Positions 49,136-58,702 of a DNA stretch of 64,000 bases are shown here, in pieces; positions within the stretch are counted from its first letter, which is position 1; every line of letters starts with the position of its first letter. A program made the translations under genes and the position numbers. A model generated the notes under the pieces. That model ran no database searches. It saw only the letters and a program-made list of their open reading frames with translations, and was not told the DNA's origin. The stretch is from Nocardia carnea (GTDB lineage: Bacteria; Actinomycetota; Actinomycetes; Mycobacteriales; Mycobacteriaceae): NCBI RefSeq assembly GCF_029868855.1, contig NZ_JARWOV010000220.1, positions 1-64,000 on the forward strand, given 5' to 3'.

Positions 49136-49894
49136 TCAGCGCAGCGCGGCGGCTGCGTCCTGGTCCAGGATCCAGGTGGTGGATTCGGTGCCGTGGGCGC
49201 CCGCGGCGGGGATTTCGAGCGGGTCGGCGCCGTTCAGCGCGGCCGCGACGGGTTCGGCCTTGTTCGCGCCGGACACCACCAGCACCACATGGCGTGAGCG
49301 GCGGATCGCCGGGTAGGTCAGGGTCACCCGGACGGGCGGCGGTTTGGGCGAATCGGTGACCGCGACGGCCGGTTCGCGCTCTTCGCGGATCGTGCCGGTA
49401 TGCCCCGGGAACAGCGAATTGATATGCCCGTCGGGGCCCATACCGAGCAGGTGTAGATCGAAACCGCCGGACGCGGCGAGGTGGGCCCGCACCGCGGTGG
49501 CGTATTCGGCGGCCGCTTCGACCGGGTCCGGATATTCGCCGTCGGAGGTGGCCACGATGTGGACGCGGGCGGGATCCACCGGGACGTGATCGAGCAGGGC
49601 TCGGTGGGCCTGTAGTTCGTTGCGTTCCGGGTCGCCGGCGGGGACGAAACGTTCGTCGCCCCAGAAAATATCGAGTTTCGACCAGTCCAGCCCGCCCGGC
49701 TCGGCGCGCACCTTCTCCAGCAGAGCGATACCGGTACCACCACCGGTCAGCACCACCGATGCGGTACCGCGCTCGGCCTGTGCCGCCACCAGTACCTCGA
49801 CGAACCGCCGGGCGGCGGCGGTGGTGAGGGCGTCGCTGTCGGGATGCACATCCACGGTGGCGGCCGGGAAGGTCGCGTCACTACTGGTGGTCAT
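49136..49894 (-). CDS. pgl: 6-Phosphogluconolactonase
   Basis: The enzyme hydrolyses 6-phosphogluconolactone, the second step of the oxidative pentose phosphate pathway. SVVLTGGGTGIALLEKVRAE gives the phosphate-binding loop, LDIFWGDERFVPAGDPERN is diagnostic, and LLGMGPDGHINSLFPG carries the catalytic His. Length 252. It begins 14 nt inside the end of opcA and ends the tkt-tal-zwf-opcA-pgl operon. Confidence 0.95.
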   Translation of the reverse strand: MTTSSDATFPAATVDVHPDSDALTTAAARRFVEVLVAAQAERGTASVVLTGGGTGIALLEKVRAEPGGLDWSKLDIFWGDERFVPAGDPERNELQAHRALLDHVPVDPARVHIVATSDGEYPDPVEAAAEYATAVRAHLAASGGFDLHLLGMGPDGHINSLFPGHTGTIREEREPAVAVTDSPKPPPVRVTLTYPAIRRSRHVVLVVSGANKAEPVAAALNGADPLEIPAAGAHGTESTTWILDQDAAAALR

Positions 49895-50795
49895 AGGTCA
49901 CCCTTTCGATTCCGGCGAGGGCTTCGGCGTAGATTTCGTCGGCATCCAGCCGGCGCAGTTCCTCCGCCAGGCAGTCGCGTGTCTCCCGGCGGGCCAGCGC
50001 GATCCGTTGTTCGGGTTCTCCGGTGCGGGTCAGTGTCGCGGTCACCCCGGTCTGCGGGCGCGCGATGGCGATCGACACCGTGGGGCGGTGCAGTTCGACC
50101 ACCAGCTCTCCGGTTTTCCGGTAGACCGGACAGCCGAGCCGCCCGGCGAGCCAGCCGGCGAGCATATCCAGCGCGGGTTCCTCGCGCAGCCCGGAGACCG
50201 TCACCGATTCCACCGGTTCGTACGGGGCCTCGTCCATCGCGGCGGCCAGCAGGGCCCGCCAATAGGTGATCCGGCTCCACGCGAGATCGGAATCGCCGGG
50301 GGCGTAGGAACCGTGGCGCTTCTTGATGGTGGCCTGCGGGTCGGGGGCGAAGGTGGCATCGGTGATGCGCCGCGCCGCCAGCCGGCCCACCGAATCCTTC
50401 GAGGGAAATTCCGGTGCCCCTCGCGGCCACCAGGCCACAACCGGGGTATCGGGGAGCAGGAACGGGATCACCACACTGCTCTCGTGGTTCACCAGCTGTC
50501 CCTGCAGCCGTAGCACGATCACCTCCGCGGCGCCGGCATCCCCGCCGACCCGGATCTGCGCATCCAGCCGGGTGGCGGCGGAGCGGTCTCCGCGCGCGAG
50601 TACGACCACCCGGCAGGGGTGCTCGCGGCTGGCGTCGTTCGCGGCATCGATGGCGTCCTCGGCCTCGGAACTGTCCAGGGTGCACACGACCAGGGTCAGT
50701 ACCCGGCCCATGGTGATCACGCCGTTGCTCTCGCGTAGCTGGACCAGCCGTTTGGTGACGGCGCCGGTGGTGGTGTCGGGGATATCGATGATCAC
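49881..50795 (-). CDS. opcA: Glucose-6-phosphate dehydrogenase assembly protein OpcA
   Basis: OpcA is needed for G6PDH activity in Actinobacteria and Cyanobacteria and is a redox-linked activator. Conserved parts: IIDIPDTTTGAVTKRLVQLR at the N-terminus, TMGRVLTLVVCTLD, SSVVIPFLLPDTPVVAWWP, and SDLAWSRITYWRALLAAAMD. Length 304. GTG at 50795 overlaps the zwf TGA as GTGA; ATG at 50807 is the alternative. Position between zwf and pgl is conserved. Confidence 0.95.
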   Translation of the reverse strand: MIIDIPDTTTGAVTKRLVQLRESNGVITMGRVLTLVVCTLDSSEAEDAIDAANDASREHPCRVVVLARGDRSAATRLDAQIRVGGDAGAAEVIVLRLQGQLVNHESSVVIPFLLPDTPVVAWWPRGAPEFPSKDSVGRLAARRITDATFAPDPQATIKKRHGSYAPGDSDLAWSRITYWRALLAAAMDEAPYEPVESVTVSGLREEPALDMLAGWLAGRLGCPVYRKTGELVVELHRPTVSIAIARPQTGVTATLTRTGEPEQRIALARRETRDCLAEELRRLDADEIYAEALAGIERVTYDHQ

Positions 50796-52366
50796 GGCCG
50801 CCGCCATTCCCGGCCCGTGCGGGCCAGCATCTCCGCGGCGGAATCCGGGCCCCACGTCCCGGCCTCGTACTGTTCGGGTTTACCGTCGGCCGCCCAGTGG
50901 CCGAGCACGGGATCGAGGATGCGCCAGGACAATTCGACCTCCGCATTGACCGGGAAAAGAGAGGGTTCGCCGAGCAGGACGTCGAGGATGAGGCGTTCGT
51001 AGGCTTCCGGGGAGGATTCGGTGAACGATTCGCCGTAGCTGAAGTCCATGTTCACATCGCGGACTTCCATGGACGAGCCAGGCACCTTCGAACCGAACCG
51101 CATGGTGATGCCCTCGTCCGGCTGCACCCGGATGACGAGCGCGTTCTCGCCGAGTTCCTCGGTCATCGTCTGGTCGAACGGCAGATGCGGGGCGCGTTTG
51201 AACACCACCGCGATCTCGGTGACCCGCCGGCCCAGGCGTTTACCGGTCCGCAGATAGAACGGGACACCCGCCCAGCGCCGGGTGTCGACCTCGAGGGTCA
51301 GCGCGGCATAGGTTTCGGTGCGGGACTGCGGGTCGAAACCTTCCTCGTCCAGCAACCCCACCACTTCCTGACCGCCCTGCCAGCCGGCCGCGTACTGGCC
51401 GCGGGCGGTGGTCTCGTCGAGTGGTTCCACGAGTTTGGTGGCCGACAGGACCTTGATCTTCTCCATCTGCAGCTGCCGGGGTTCGAAGCTGATCGGCTCC
51501 TCCATGGCGGTGAGCGCGAGCAGTTGCAGCAGATGGTTCTGGATCACATCGCGGGCGGCACCGATCCCGTCGTAGTAGCCGGCGCGGCCGCCGAGGCCGA
51601 TATCCTCGGCCATGGTGATCTGCACGTGGTCGACGTAGTTGGCATTCCAGATCGGATCGAACAACTGGTTCGCGAAGCGCAGCGCCAGAATATTCTGCAC
51701 CGTCTCCTTACCGAGATAGTGGTCGATCCGGAACACGGTCTCCTCGGGAAACACCCGATTCACCAATGCGTTGAGTTCGCGGGCGCTTTCCAGATCGTGC
51801 CCGAACGGCTTCTCGATCACCACCCGCCGCCACGGCGCGGGCCCCTGCTCGGCGTGCCGGCTGGTGAGCCGGTGCCGATGCAGCTGGTCGAGCACGACGG
51901 GGAACGAATCGGGCGGAATCGAGAGGTAGAAGGCGTGATTACCGCCGGTGCCCCGTTCGGCGTCGAGCCGGGCCAGGGTATCGGCGAGCTTCGCGAAGGC
52001 GTCGTCGTCTTCGAAGGCGCCCTGGACGAAGCGGAACCCTTCCGCCAGATGATCCCAGACTTCCTGCCGGAACGGGGTCCGCGAATGCGCACGCACGGCG
52101 TCGTGGACGATATCGCCGAAATCCCGGTCCGACATCTCGCGCCGCGCGAAACCGACCAGGGCGAAACCCGGGGGCAGCAGCCCCCGGTTCGCCAGATCGT
52201 AGATGGCCGGCATGAGCTTGCGCCGGGAGAGATCTCCGGTGACTCCGAAGATCACCATGCTGCACGGGCCCGCGATTCGCGGAATCCGTTTGTCCCGGCT
52301 GTCTCGCAGCGGGTTACGCCACGGGGTGCCGGATGCCGTCACTGTGCTCTCCGGAGCGCCGGCCAT
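50792..52366 (-). CDS. zwf: Glucose-6-phosphate 1-dehydrogenase
   Basis: The enzyme oxidises glucose-6-phosphate and yields NADPH. The cofactor loop is MVIFGVTGDLSRRKLMPAIY, the substrate-binding and catalytic segment is RIDHYLGKETVQNIL, and PFGHDLESARELN and KVPGSSMEVRDVNMDF are conserved. Length 524. It follows tal by 5 nt and overlaps opcA by 4 nt. Confidence 0.97.
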   Translation of the reverse strand: MAGAPESTVTASGTPWRNPLRDSRDKRIPRIAGPCSMVIFGVTGDLSRRKLMPAIYDLANRGLLPPGFALVGFARREMSDRDFGDIVHDAVRAHSRTPFRQEVWDHLAEGFRFVQGAFEDDDAFAKLADTLARLDAERGTGGNHAFYLSIPPDSFPVVLDQLHRHRLTSRHAEQGPAPWRRVVIEKPFGHDLESARELNALVNRVFPEETVFRIDHYLGKETVQNILALRFANQLFDPIWNANYVDHVQITMAEDIGLGGRAGYYDGIGAARDVIQNHLLQLLALTAMEEPISFEPRQLQMEKIKVLSATKLVEPLDETTARGQYAAGWQGGQEVVGLLDEEGFDPQSRTETYAALTLEVDTRRWAGVPFYLRTGKRLGRRVTEIAVVFKRAPHLPFDQTMTEELGENALVIRVQPDEGITMRFGSKVPGSSMEVRDVNMDFSYGESFTESSPEAYERLILDVLLGEPSLFPVNAEVELSWRILDPVLGHWAADGKPEQYEAGTWGPDSAAEMLARTGREWRRP

Positions 52367-52371
52367 CGGGG

Positions 52372-53505
52372 TCAGTTACCTCCTGCGGCAGCCAATTCGG
52401 CTGTGGTGGCTTCCAGCAGTTCCTGCCAGGACTTCTCGAACTTGTCCACGCCCTCGCGTTCGAGTACCGCGAAGACATCATCCAGATCGATCCCGACTTC
52501 ACGGAGCTGCTCGAAGACCCCGGCCGCCTCGTCGGCGGTACCGGAGACGGTGTCCCCGCGGACCTGACCGTGATCGGCGACGGCCTCGAGTGTCTTCTCC
52601 GGCAGCGTGTTCACCGTATTCGCGGCGACCAGTTCCGTGACGTAGAGGGTATCCGGGTAATCCGGGTTCTTCACCCCGGTCGACGCCCACAGCGGCCGCT
52701 GCCGGTTCGCGCCGGCGGAAGCCAGATGGCTGTAGGTCGAGGCGTGGTCGCCACCGGAACCGAACACATCCAGGTATTCGGCGTAGGCGAGCCGGGCATT
52801 GGCCACCGCCGCCTTACCGCGCAGCGCCAAGGCCTCGGGCGTACCGATCGCCTCCAGCCGCTTGTCGATCTCCGAGTCCACCCGGGAGACGAAGAACGAC
52901 GCCACCGAATGGATCTTGGCCAGATCGTGCCCGGCGACCCGGGCCTTACGCAACCCGTCCAGGTAGGCGCCCATGACCGCACGGTACCGCTGCACCGAGA
53001 AGATCAGGGTCACGTTGACGCTGATGCCCTCTTCGATGACCGCGGTGATGGCGGGCAGGCCGGCCTCGGTGGCCGGGATCTTGATGAACAGGTTCGGCCG
53101 GTCGACGATCTTCCACAGTTCGACGGCCTGGGCCACCGTCTTGTCGGCGTCGAAGGCCAGTCGCGGATCGACCTCGATGGAGACCCGGCCGTCCACACCG
53201 CCGGTCTGTTCGAAGACCGGGGCCAGCACATCGCAGGCCGCGCGGACATCGTCGGTCGTGATGGTGCGGACGGCGGCGTCGGTATCGGCGCCCCGGGCGG
53301 CCAGCGCCCGGACCTGCTCGTCGTAGGCGTGCCCCTTGCTGAGAGCGCCCTGGAAGATGGTCGGGTTGGTGGTGACCCCGACGACCCCGCGGGTGGCGAT
53401 CAGTTCGGCGAGGTTGCCGGAGTTGATCCGATCGCGTGACAGATCGTCCAGCCACACCGATACCCCGGCCGCGGCCAGGGCGGCGATGTTCTCGTTCTGT
53501 GCCAT
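52372..53505 (-). CDS. tal: Transaldolase
   Basis: The enzyme transfers dihydroxyacetone units between sugar phosphates. The Schiff-base Lys is Lys142 in [16 protein letters not shown]. Early motifs are [11 protein letters not shown] and [13 protein letters not shown]. The long form (377 residues, with the [10 protein letters not shown] and [13 protein letters not shown] segments) is the actinobacterial type. It lies 6 nt after tkt in the same operon. Confidence 0.96.
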   Translation of the reverse strand: MAQNENIAALAAAGVSVWLDDLSRDRINSGNLAELIATRGVVGVTTNPTIFQGALSKGHAYDEQVRALAARGADTDAAVRTITTDDVRAACDVLAPVFEQTGGVDGRVSIEVDPRLAFDADKTVAQAVELWKIVDRPNLFIKIPATEAGLPAITAVIEEGISVNVTLIFSVQRYRAVMGAYLDGLRKARVAGHDLAKIHSVASFFVSRVDSEIDKRLEAIGTPEALALRGKAAVANARLAYAEYLDVFGSGGDHASTYSHLASAGANRQRPLWASTGVKNPDYPDTLYVTELVAANTVNTLPEKTLEAVADHGQVRGDTVSGTADEAAGVFEQLREVGIDLDDVFAVLEREGVDKFEKSWQELLEATTAELAAAGGN

Positions 53506-53511
53506 GAACCC

Positions 53512-55653
53512 TTATCCCTTCACATTGTCGAGCGTGCGCTGTGCAGCGGCCACGACAGCCTCCGGCGTGAAGCCGAACTCGCGGAACAAGGTCTTGTGAT
53601 CGGCCGAGGCGCCGAAATGCTCGATCGACACGATCTCGCCCGCGTCGCCGGTGAACCGGTGCCACGGCATGGCGATACCGGCTTCGACCACGACCCGGGC
53701 GGCCACTGCCGGTGGCAGCACCTCGTCGCGATAGGCCCTGTCCTGCGCGTCGAACCATTCCACGCACGGCATCGAGACCACCCGGGTTCCGATGCCCTGC
53801 TCCTCCAGGGTAGTGCGCGCGGCCACGGCGAGCTGGAGCTCGGAGCCCGTGCCGATCAGAATCACCTGCGGAACGCCGGTGGAGGCCTCCGCGAGGATGT
53901 AACCGCCCTTGGACACGCCGTCGAGACTGGTGCCCTCGAGCACCGGCAGATCCTGCCGGGTCAGCGCGAGCGCGGCCGGGCCACCGGTGCCGACGGCGTC
54001 GCTGGAGACGAACGGCGAATTGTGCTTACCGCTGTGCTTCTCGATCACCGCGCGCCAGGCGTAGGCGGTTTCGTTGGCGTCGCCGGGGCGCACCACCGAG
54101 AGGCCGGGGATGGCGCGCAGCGCGGCCAGATGCTCGATCGGCTGGTGGGTGGGGCCGTCCTCGCCGAGACCGATGGAATCGTGGGTCCAGACGTAGGTCA
54201 CCGGAACCCGCATGAGCGCGGCCAGCCGTACCGCCGGGCGCATGTAGTCGCTGAACACCAGGAAGGTGCCGCCGTAGGGGCGGGTGGGCCCGTGCAGGGC
54301 GATGCCGTTGAGGATCGACCCCATCGCGTGCTCGCGGACACCGAAATGCAGGGTGCGGCCGTAGGGGCTCGCCTTCCACATTCCGGTGGAGATGGATTCG
54401 GGCCCGAAGCTCAGCGATTCCGGGATGGTGGTGTTGTTGGATTCGGCGAGGTCGGCCGAACCGCCCCACAGCTCCGGCAGGACCGGGCCGACGGCGGCGA
54501 GCACCTTGGCCGAAGCCTTCCGGGTGGCCAGGCCCTTGGCGTCCGGCTCCCAGGTGGGCAGGCCGTCGGTCCAGCCGTCCGGCAACTGGCCGTTGAACAG
54601 CCGGTCGAACAGCGCCTTGCCCTGCGGCACCCGCTGGGCCCAGGCGTCGAATTCGACCGTCCACTCGGCATGCGCTCGAGCGCCCCGCTCGGCGGCCTTG
54701 CGGGTATGCGCGATGACATCGTCGTCGACCTGGAAGGTCTGCTCCGGATCGAAGCCCAGAGCGCGCTTGGTGGCGGCCACCTCGTCCGCGCCCAGCGCCG
54801 CTCCGTGCGAAGCGCCGGTGTTCATCTTGTTCGGCGCGGGATAACCGATGATGGTCCGCAGCAGGATCAGCGACGGCTTACCGGTCTCGGCCTTGGCGGC
54901 CGCCAGCGCCGCCTCGATGGCCACGACGTCCTCGCCGCCCTCGACCACCTCCACATGCCAGCCGTAGGCCGCGTAGCGGGCCGCCACGTCCTCGGTGAAG
55001 GCGATGGTGGTGTCGTCCTCGATGGAGATCTTGTTGTCGTCGTAGATCACCACCAGGTTCCCGAGCTGCTGGGTGCCCGCCAGCGACGAGGCCTCGGAGG
55101 TGACGCCCTCCTCCATATCGCCGTCGGAGGCGATCACATAGATGTGATGGTCGAACGGGCTGGTGCCGGTCGCGGCCTCCGGATCGAACAGGCCGCGCTC
55201 ACGGCGGGCCGCCATAGCCATACCCACCGCCGACGCCAGACCCTGGCCCAGCGGGCCCGTGGTGATCTCGACGCCCTTGGTGTGCCGGTACTCCGGATGC
55301 CCCGGAGTCAGCGAACCCCATTTGCGCAGATTCTTCAGATCGTCGAGTTCGAGCCCGAAACCCGCCAGGTACAGCTGGATGTAGAGGGTGAGACTGGAAT
55401 GGCCGCAGGACAGTACGAACCGGTCGCGCCCGACCCATTCCGGGTCGGCGGGGTCGTGCCGCATGGTGCGCTGGAACAGCGTGTACGCCAACGGCGCCAG
55501 GCTCATCGCGGTGCCCGGGTGGCCGTTGCCCGCGGTCTGTACGGCGTCGGCGGCCAGCACGCGGACCGTATCGACGGCCTTGGTGTCCAGATCGGTCCAG
55601 TCGTCCGGCAGGTTCGGCTGGGTGAGGGCGCGGATGTCGTCTGTCACTGACAC
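53512..55653 (-). CDS. tkt: Transketolase
   Basis: The ThDP enzyme moves two-carbon ketol units in the pentose phosphate pathway. Signatures: GNGHPGTAMSLAPLAYTLFQ, CGHSSLTLYIQLYL, EITTGPLGQGLASAVGMA, the ThDP motif ASDGDMEEGVTSEASSLAG ending in YDDNKISIE, and HDSIGLGEDGPTHQPIEHLA. Length 713. GTG at 55653 has AGGAG upstream; another GTG lies two codons later. It is the first gene of the operon and divergent from ctaB. Confidence 0.96.
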   Translation of the reverse strand: MSVTDDIRALTQPNLPDDWTDLDTKAVDTVRVLAADAVQTAGNGHPGTAMSLAPLAYTLFQRTMRHDPADPEWVGRDRFVLSCGHSSLTLYIQLYLAGFGLELDDLKNLRKWGSLTPGHPEYRHTKGVEITTGPLGQGLASAVGMAMAARRERGLFDPEAATGTSPFDHHIYVIASDGDMEEGVTSEASSLAGTQQLGNLVVIYDDNKISIEDDTTIAFTEDVAARYAAYGWHVEVVEGGEDVVAIEAALAAAKAETGKPSLILLRTIIGYPAPNKMNTGASHGAALGADEVAATKRALGFDPEQTFQVDDDVIAHTRKAAERGARAHAEWTVEFDAWAQRVPQGKALFDRLFNGQLPDGWTDGLPTWEPDAKGLATRKASAKVLAAVGPVLPELWGGSADLAESNNTTIPESLSFGPESISTGMWKASPYGRTLHFGVREHAMGSILNGIALHGPTRPYGGTFLVFSDYMRPAVRLAALMRVPVTYVWTHDSIGLGEDGPTHQPIEHLAALRAIPGLSVVRPGDANETAYAWRAVIEKHSGKHNSPFVSSDAVGTGGPAALALTRQDLPVLEGTSLDGVSKGGYILAEASTGVPQVILIGTGSELQLAVAARTTLEEQGIGTRVVSMPCVEWFDAQDRAYRDEVLPPAVAARVVVEAGIAMPWHRFTGDAGEIVSIEHFGASADHKTLFREFGFTPEAVVAAAQRTLDNVKG

Positions 55654-56037
55654 GACCGTGTTTCTCCTGACATTTTCGAGGCGTCGAAAAGGGGCGGGCA
55701 GGGGCGGCGAACCGGTACGGCGCGGTGACGGCGGCGCCGCATACACCCCATACCCTAGATGCGCCCGGCCGCCCCTGCGCACGGCCCCCGGCCAAGGCGG
55801 ACCCGCCGGTCCCGCCGGGCGTAATCCGGATATGTGGGCGGGGTCGCAGGGGCGCACGGCAGCGCGCTGCGGTCCTGGGTCTACCATCGTGTGTAGTAGT
55901 AGCCGCGTCGCAGCCGCGCGCTGCTCGCCCGCGAACCGGATGCGATGCGCAGCGGCCTCCGGCTCCGCTCCGGCCGGTGTGGCTGCGAGCGAGGTGGTAT
56001 CCGGCTGCGCCCGTTCGACAGTGTGCGAGGAGAGACA
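55654..56037. promoter_or_regulatory. Divergent tkt-ctaB control region
   Basis: No gene fits here. The 384 nt must hold promoters for both the pentose-phosphate operon and ctaB. Hexamers such as TACCAT near 55882 occur, but none is decisive. No repeat or RNA element recognised. Confidence 0.4.
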
Positions 56038-57027
56038 GTGCGGATCGGTCATGACCCGGGGGTCGGCGGCGCCCACGATTCCGCACCGGCACCTGCGGAC
56101 CGCGTCCTCGGTAGCGAGAAGCTCGCCCGGATCGCCCGTCGGCCACTGGCATATATCGCGCTCACCAAACCGCGCGTGATCGAACTACTGCTGGTCGCCA
56201 CCATTCCCACCATGCTGCTGGCCGACCGCGGCCAGGTCGATATCCGGCTCATCCTGGCCACTCTGTTCGGTGGCTGGATGGGCGCGGCGAGCGCGAACAC
56301 ACTGAACTGTGTGGCCGACGCCGATATCGACAAGGTGATGAAACGGACCGCCAAACGGCCGCTGGCCCGCGACGCCGTCCCGACCTCACACGCGTTCGTT
56401 TTCGGCGTCGCCCTGGGGATCGGCTCCTTCGCGTGGCTGTGGTGGCAGGCGAACCTGCTCAGTGGTCTGCTGGTGGTCGCCACCATCCTCTTCTACGTTT
56501 TCGTCTACACCCTCGGCCTGAAACGGCGCACCGCGCAGAACGTCGTCTGGGGCGGCGCCGCCGGCTGTATGCCCGCGCTCGTGGGCTGGTCCGCGGTGAC
56601 CGGGAACATCGGCTGGCCCGCGCTTGCCCTGTTCGGCGTGATCTTCTTCTGGACGCCGCCGCACACCTGGGCGCTGGCCATGCGCTACAAGGAGGACTAC
56701 CGGGCCGCCGGCGTGCCGATGCTCCCGGTGGTGGCCACCGAGGAGACGGTGACCAAGCAGATCGTCGTCTACACCTGGCTCACGGTCCTCACCACCTTGG
56801 CGCTGGTGCCGGCGACCGGGGTGATCTACGCGGCGGTGGCCTTGGTCGCGGGGGCCTGGTTCCTGCTGATGGCGCACCAGCTCTATTCGGGGGTACGCCG
56901 CGGCGAATCGGTGAAACCGCTGCGCCTGTTCCTGCAGTCCAACAACTACCTTGCCGTGGTGTTCTGCGGTCTGGCCGTCGATTCGGTTCTCGGCTGGACC
57001 ACCCTCGGCGAGGTCTTCTTCGGCTGA
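56038..57027 (+). CDS. ctaB: Protoheme IX farnesyltransferase (heme O synthase)
   Basis: The enzyme farnesylates heme B for cytochrome oxidase. It is a UbiA-family membrane protein: [20 protein letters not shown], the first Asp-rich motif [20 protein letters not shown], the second around [19 protein letters not shown], and about eight further hydrophobic helices. Length 329. GTG at 56038 follows AGGAG. The heme A synthase gene ctaA lies 3 kb away, as in mycobacteria. Confidence 0.95.
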   Translation: MRIGHDPGVGGAHDSAPAPADRVLGSEKLARIARRPLAYIALTKPRVIELLLVATIPTMLLADRGQVDIRLILATLFGGWMGAASANTLNCVADADIDKVMKRTAKRPLARDAVPTSHAFVFGVALGIGSFAWLWWQANLLSGLLVVATILFYVFVYTLGLKRRTAQNVVWGGAAGCMPALVGWSAVTGNIGWPALALFGVIFFWTPPHTWALAMRYKEDYRAAGVPMLPVVATEETVTKQIVVYTWLTVLTTLALVPATGVIYAAVALVAGAWFLLMAHQLYSGVRRGESVKPLRLFLQSNNYLAVVFCGLAVDSVLGWTTLGEVFFG

Positions 57028-57139
57028 GCGGTGCCGAAGTAACCGTCCGGCCGCACCAGGATCCGTGTCCCGGCGGCCACGTCGCAGGCCGCGCGGGCAC
57101 GACCTGCGAAGTGGATGAACCCCGCCGGAATCGGGGAGG

Positions 57140-58105
57140 TCAGGGGAGTAGGACGATCGAACCCGTGGTCTTTCGGCTCTCGAGGTCGCGGTGTGCCTGC
57201 GCGGCCTCGGCGAGCGAATAGGTGGCACCGATCCGGACGGTGAGCGAACCGTCGGCAACGGCTTCGAAGATATCTCCCGCCCGCCAATTCAATTCGGCGC
57301 GGTCACGGGTGTAGTGGGCGATATTGGGCCGGGTCACGAATACCGACCCCGCCGCGTTCAGCCGCTGCAGGTCGACGGGGGGTACGGGGCCGCTGGCCGC
57401 CCCGAACAGGGCAAGTATGCCGCGGACCCGCAACGAGGCGAGGCTGGCGTCGAACGTCGCGGCCCCGACTCCGTCGTAGACCGCGGCCACCCCGGCGCCC
57501 CCGGTCAGTTCGCGGACCCGATCGGCGAGATCGTCGCCGTAGCGCAGGACCTCCCAGGCCCCGGCGCCGCGGGAGAGTGTCTCTTTCTCGTCCGAGGACA
57601 CCGTGGTGATCACCCGGATATCGCGGGCCGCCGCCAGCTGGGTGAGCAGCAACCCGACCCCGCCCGCGCCCGCATGGACCAGCACCGTCTCGCCCGGTTC
57701 CGGCCGGTAGACCGATTCGATCAGATAGTGCGCGGTCATTCCCTGCAGCAACGCCGAGGCGGCGACCGGCGGGTCCACGTCTTCGGGGACCGCCACCGCG
57801 ACAGCCTCGTCCACTACCGTGCGTTGTGCGTAGCTGTTCGGCCCGGCAGCCCAGGCCACCCGGTCGCCGACGGCGAATGTGCTGACCTGCGAACCGGTTT
57901 CGGTGACGACGCCGGTGCCCTCGGATCCCGGGATATAGGGCACCGGTCTCGGGTAGGTGCCGGTGCGGAAATAGGTGTCGATGTAATTCACACCGACGGC
58001 GTCGGCCTCGACCAGTAGCTGGTTCGGCCCGGGTGACGGGTCGGCAACTTCGGTGAGGGTCAGTACCTCCGGACCGCCGTGCCGGTCCACCTGGATGGCG
58101 CGCAT
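57140..58105 (-). CDS. qor: NADPH:quinone oxidoreductase, zeta-crystallin type
   Basis: A 321-residue medium-chain reductase without zinc ligands. Characteristic segments: MRAIQVDRHGGPEVL, VGVNYIDTYFRTGTYPRP, GSEGTGVV, and the NADPH loop VLVHAGAGGVGLLLTQLA. The C-terminus SLAEAAQAHRDLESRKTTG matches bacterial Qor. It corresponds to M. tuberculosis Rv1454c by position and family. A TAGAAC hexamer lies 6 nt before the ATG, only loosely matching the leaderless pattern. Confidence 0.93.
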   Translation of the reverse strand: MRAIQVDRHGGPEVLTLTEVADPSPGPNQLLVEADAVGVNYIDTYFRTGTYPRPVPYIPGSEGTGVVTETGSQVSTFAVGDRVAWAAGPNSYAQRTVVDEAVAVAVPEDVDPPVAASALLQGMTAHYLIESVYRPEPGETVLVHAGAGGVGLLLTQLAAARDIRVITTVSSDEKETLSRGAGAWEVLRYGDDLADRVRELTGGAGVAAVYDGVGAATFDASLASLRVRGILALFGAASGPVPPVDLQRLNAAGSVFVTRPNIAHYTRDRAELNWRAGDIFEAVADGSLTVRIGATYSLAEAAQAHRDLESRKTTGSIVLLP

Positions 58106-58186
58106 GGTCCAGTTCTACACGGGCGCCCCCAGGGGCAGTACGCGGGTCCGGTGGCGACGGCGCGGGTGGGCATTACTACCCGCCGG

Positions 58187-58192
58187 TAAACT
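58187..58192 (+). promoter_or_regulatory. Leaderless -10 TAAACT
   Basis: TAAACT, 7 nt, then the ATG of the small conserved protein. No Shine-Dalgarno. Confidence 0.55.
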
Positions 58193-58199
58193 CCGGTGC

Positions 58200-58550
58200 A
58201 TGAGTGCAGATACCGCAACCGCAACCGCCCGCGCGCCGAAGGAGATAGTCCAGTCCGTGCGGAAGTTCGTCGCCGCGCACGGCGGTTCGGCCGAGGCAGT
58301 TCCGCAGCCGGTGGGGCGCCGGGGTGTCCGGGTCACGCTGGTCGGTGCCGACGGTGTCCTGGGTGACCGGATGGTCGCCGATCCCGCCACGGCGCAGGCC
58401 GTGATCGACGCCGTGGACGGCCTGACCGCCGCCGAGGGCTGGGAGCGCGAACTGGTGGCCAAGACCACGCCGCGCACCGGGCACTGGGCGAAGATGGCGG
58501 GCTGGGTCGCGGGGCAGACTCGTTTCCCCAAGGCGCGCAACGAGAAATGA
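58200..58550 (+). CDS. Conserved actinobacterial protein of unknown function
   Basis: A 116-residue soluble protein, likely counterpart of Rv1455 by position between qor and the PucR-type regulator. Features: KEIVQSVRKFVAAHGGSAEA, RRGVRVTLVGADGVLGDRMV, a central helix, and HWAKMAGWVAGQTRFPKARN at the end. No motif suggests an activity. The start is supported by TAAACT at 7 nt. Confidence 0.75.
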   Translation: MSADTATATARAPKEIVQSVRKFVAAHGGSAEAVPQPVGRRGVRVTLVGADGVLGDRMVADPATAQAVIDAVDGLTAAEGWERELVAKTTPRTGHWAKMAGWVAGQTRFPKARNEK

Positions 58551-58702
58551 GCCGTCGAGGCGGGGGTCCTGTGCGTACTCACAGGCCGCCGGTCCGTGCT
58601 TCAGGTAGCTCGGACAGATTCCCGGCCAAAACCTACTGGCGAGTAACCGCTTCGCGCTACCGTTAGGGCTTCGAGCGTCAGCCCGGGGTAGAAGGAGCCG
58701 AT

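Noticed and set aside
53596..55650. A 684-codon open frame on the plus strand across tkt
   Set aside because: Antisense shadow of transketolase; no motif, skewed composition, and the minus strand encodes a complete conserved enzyme.
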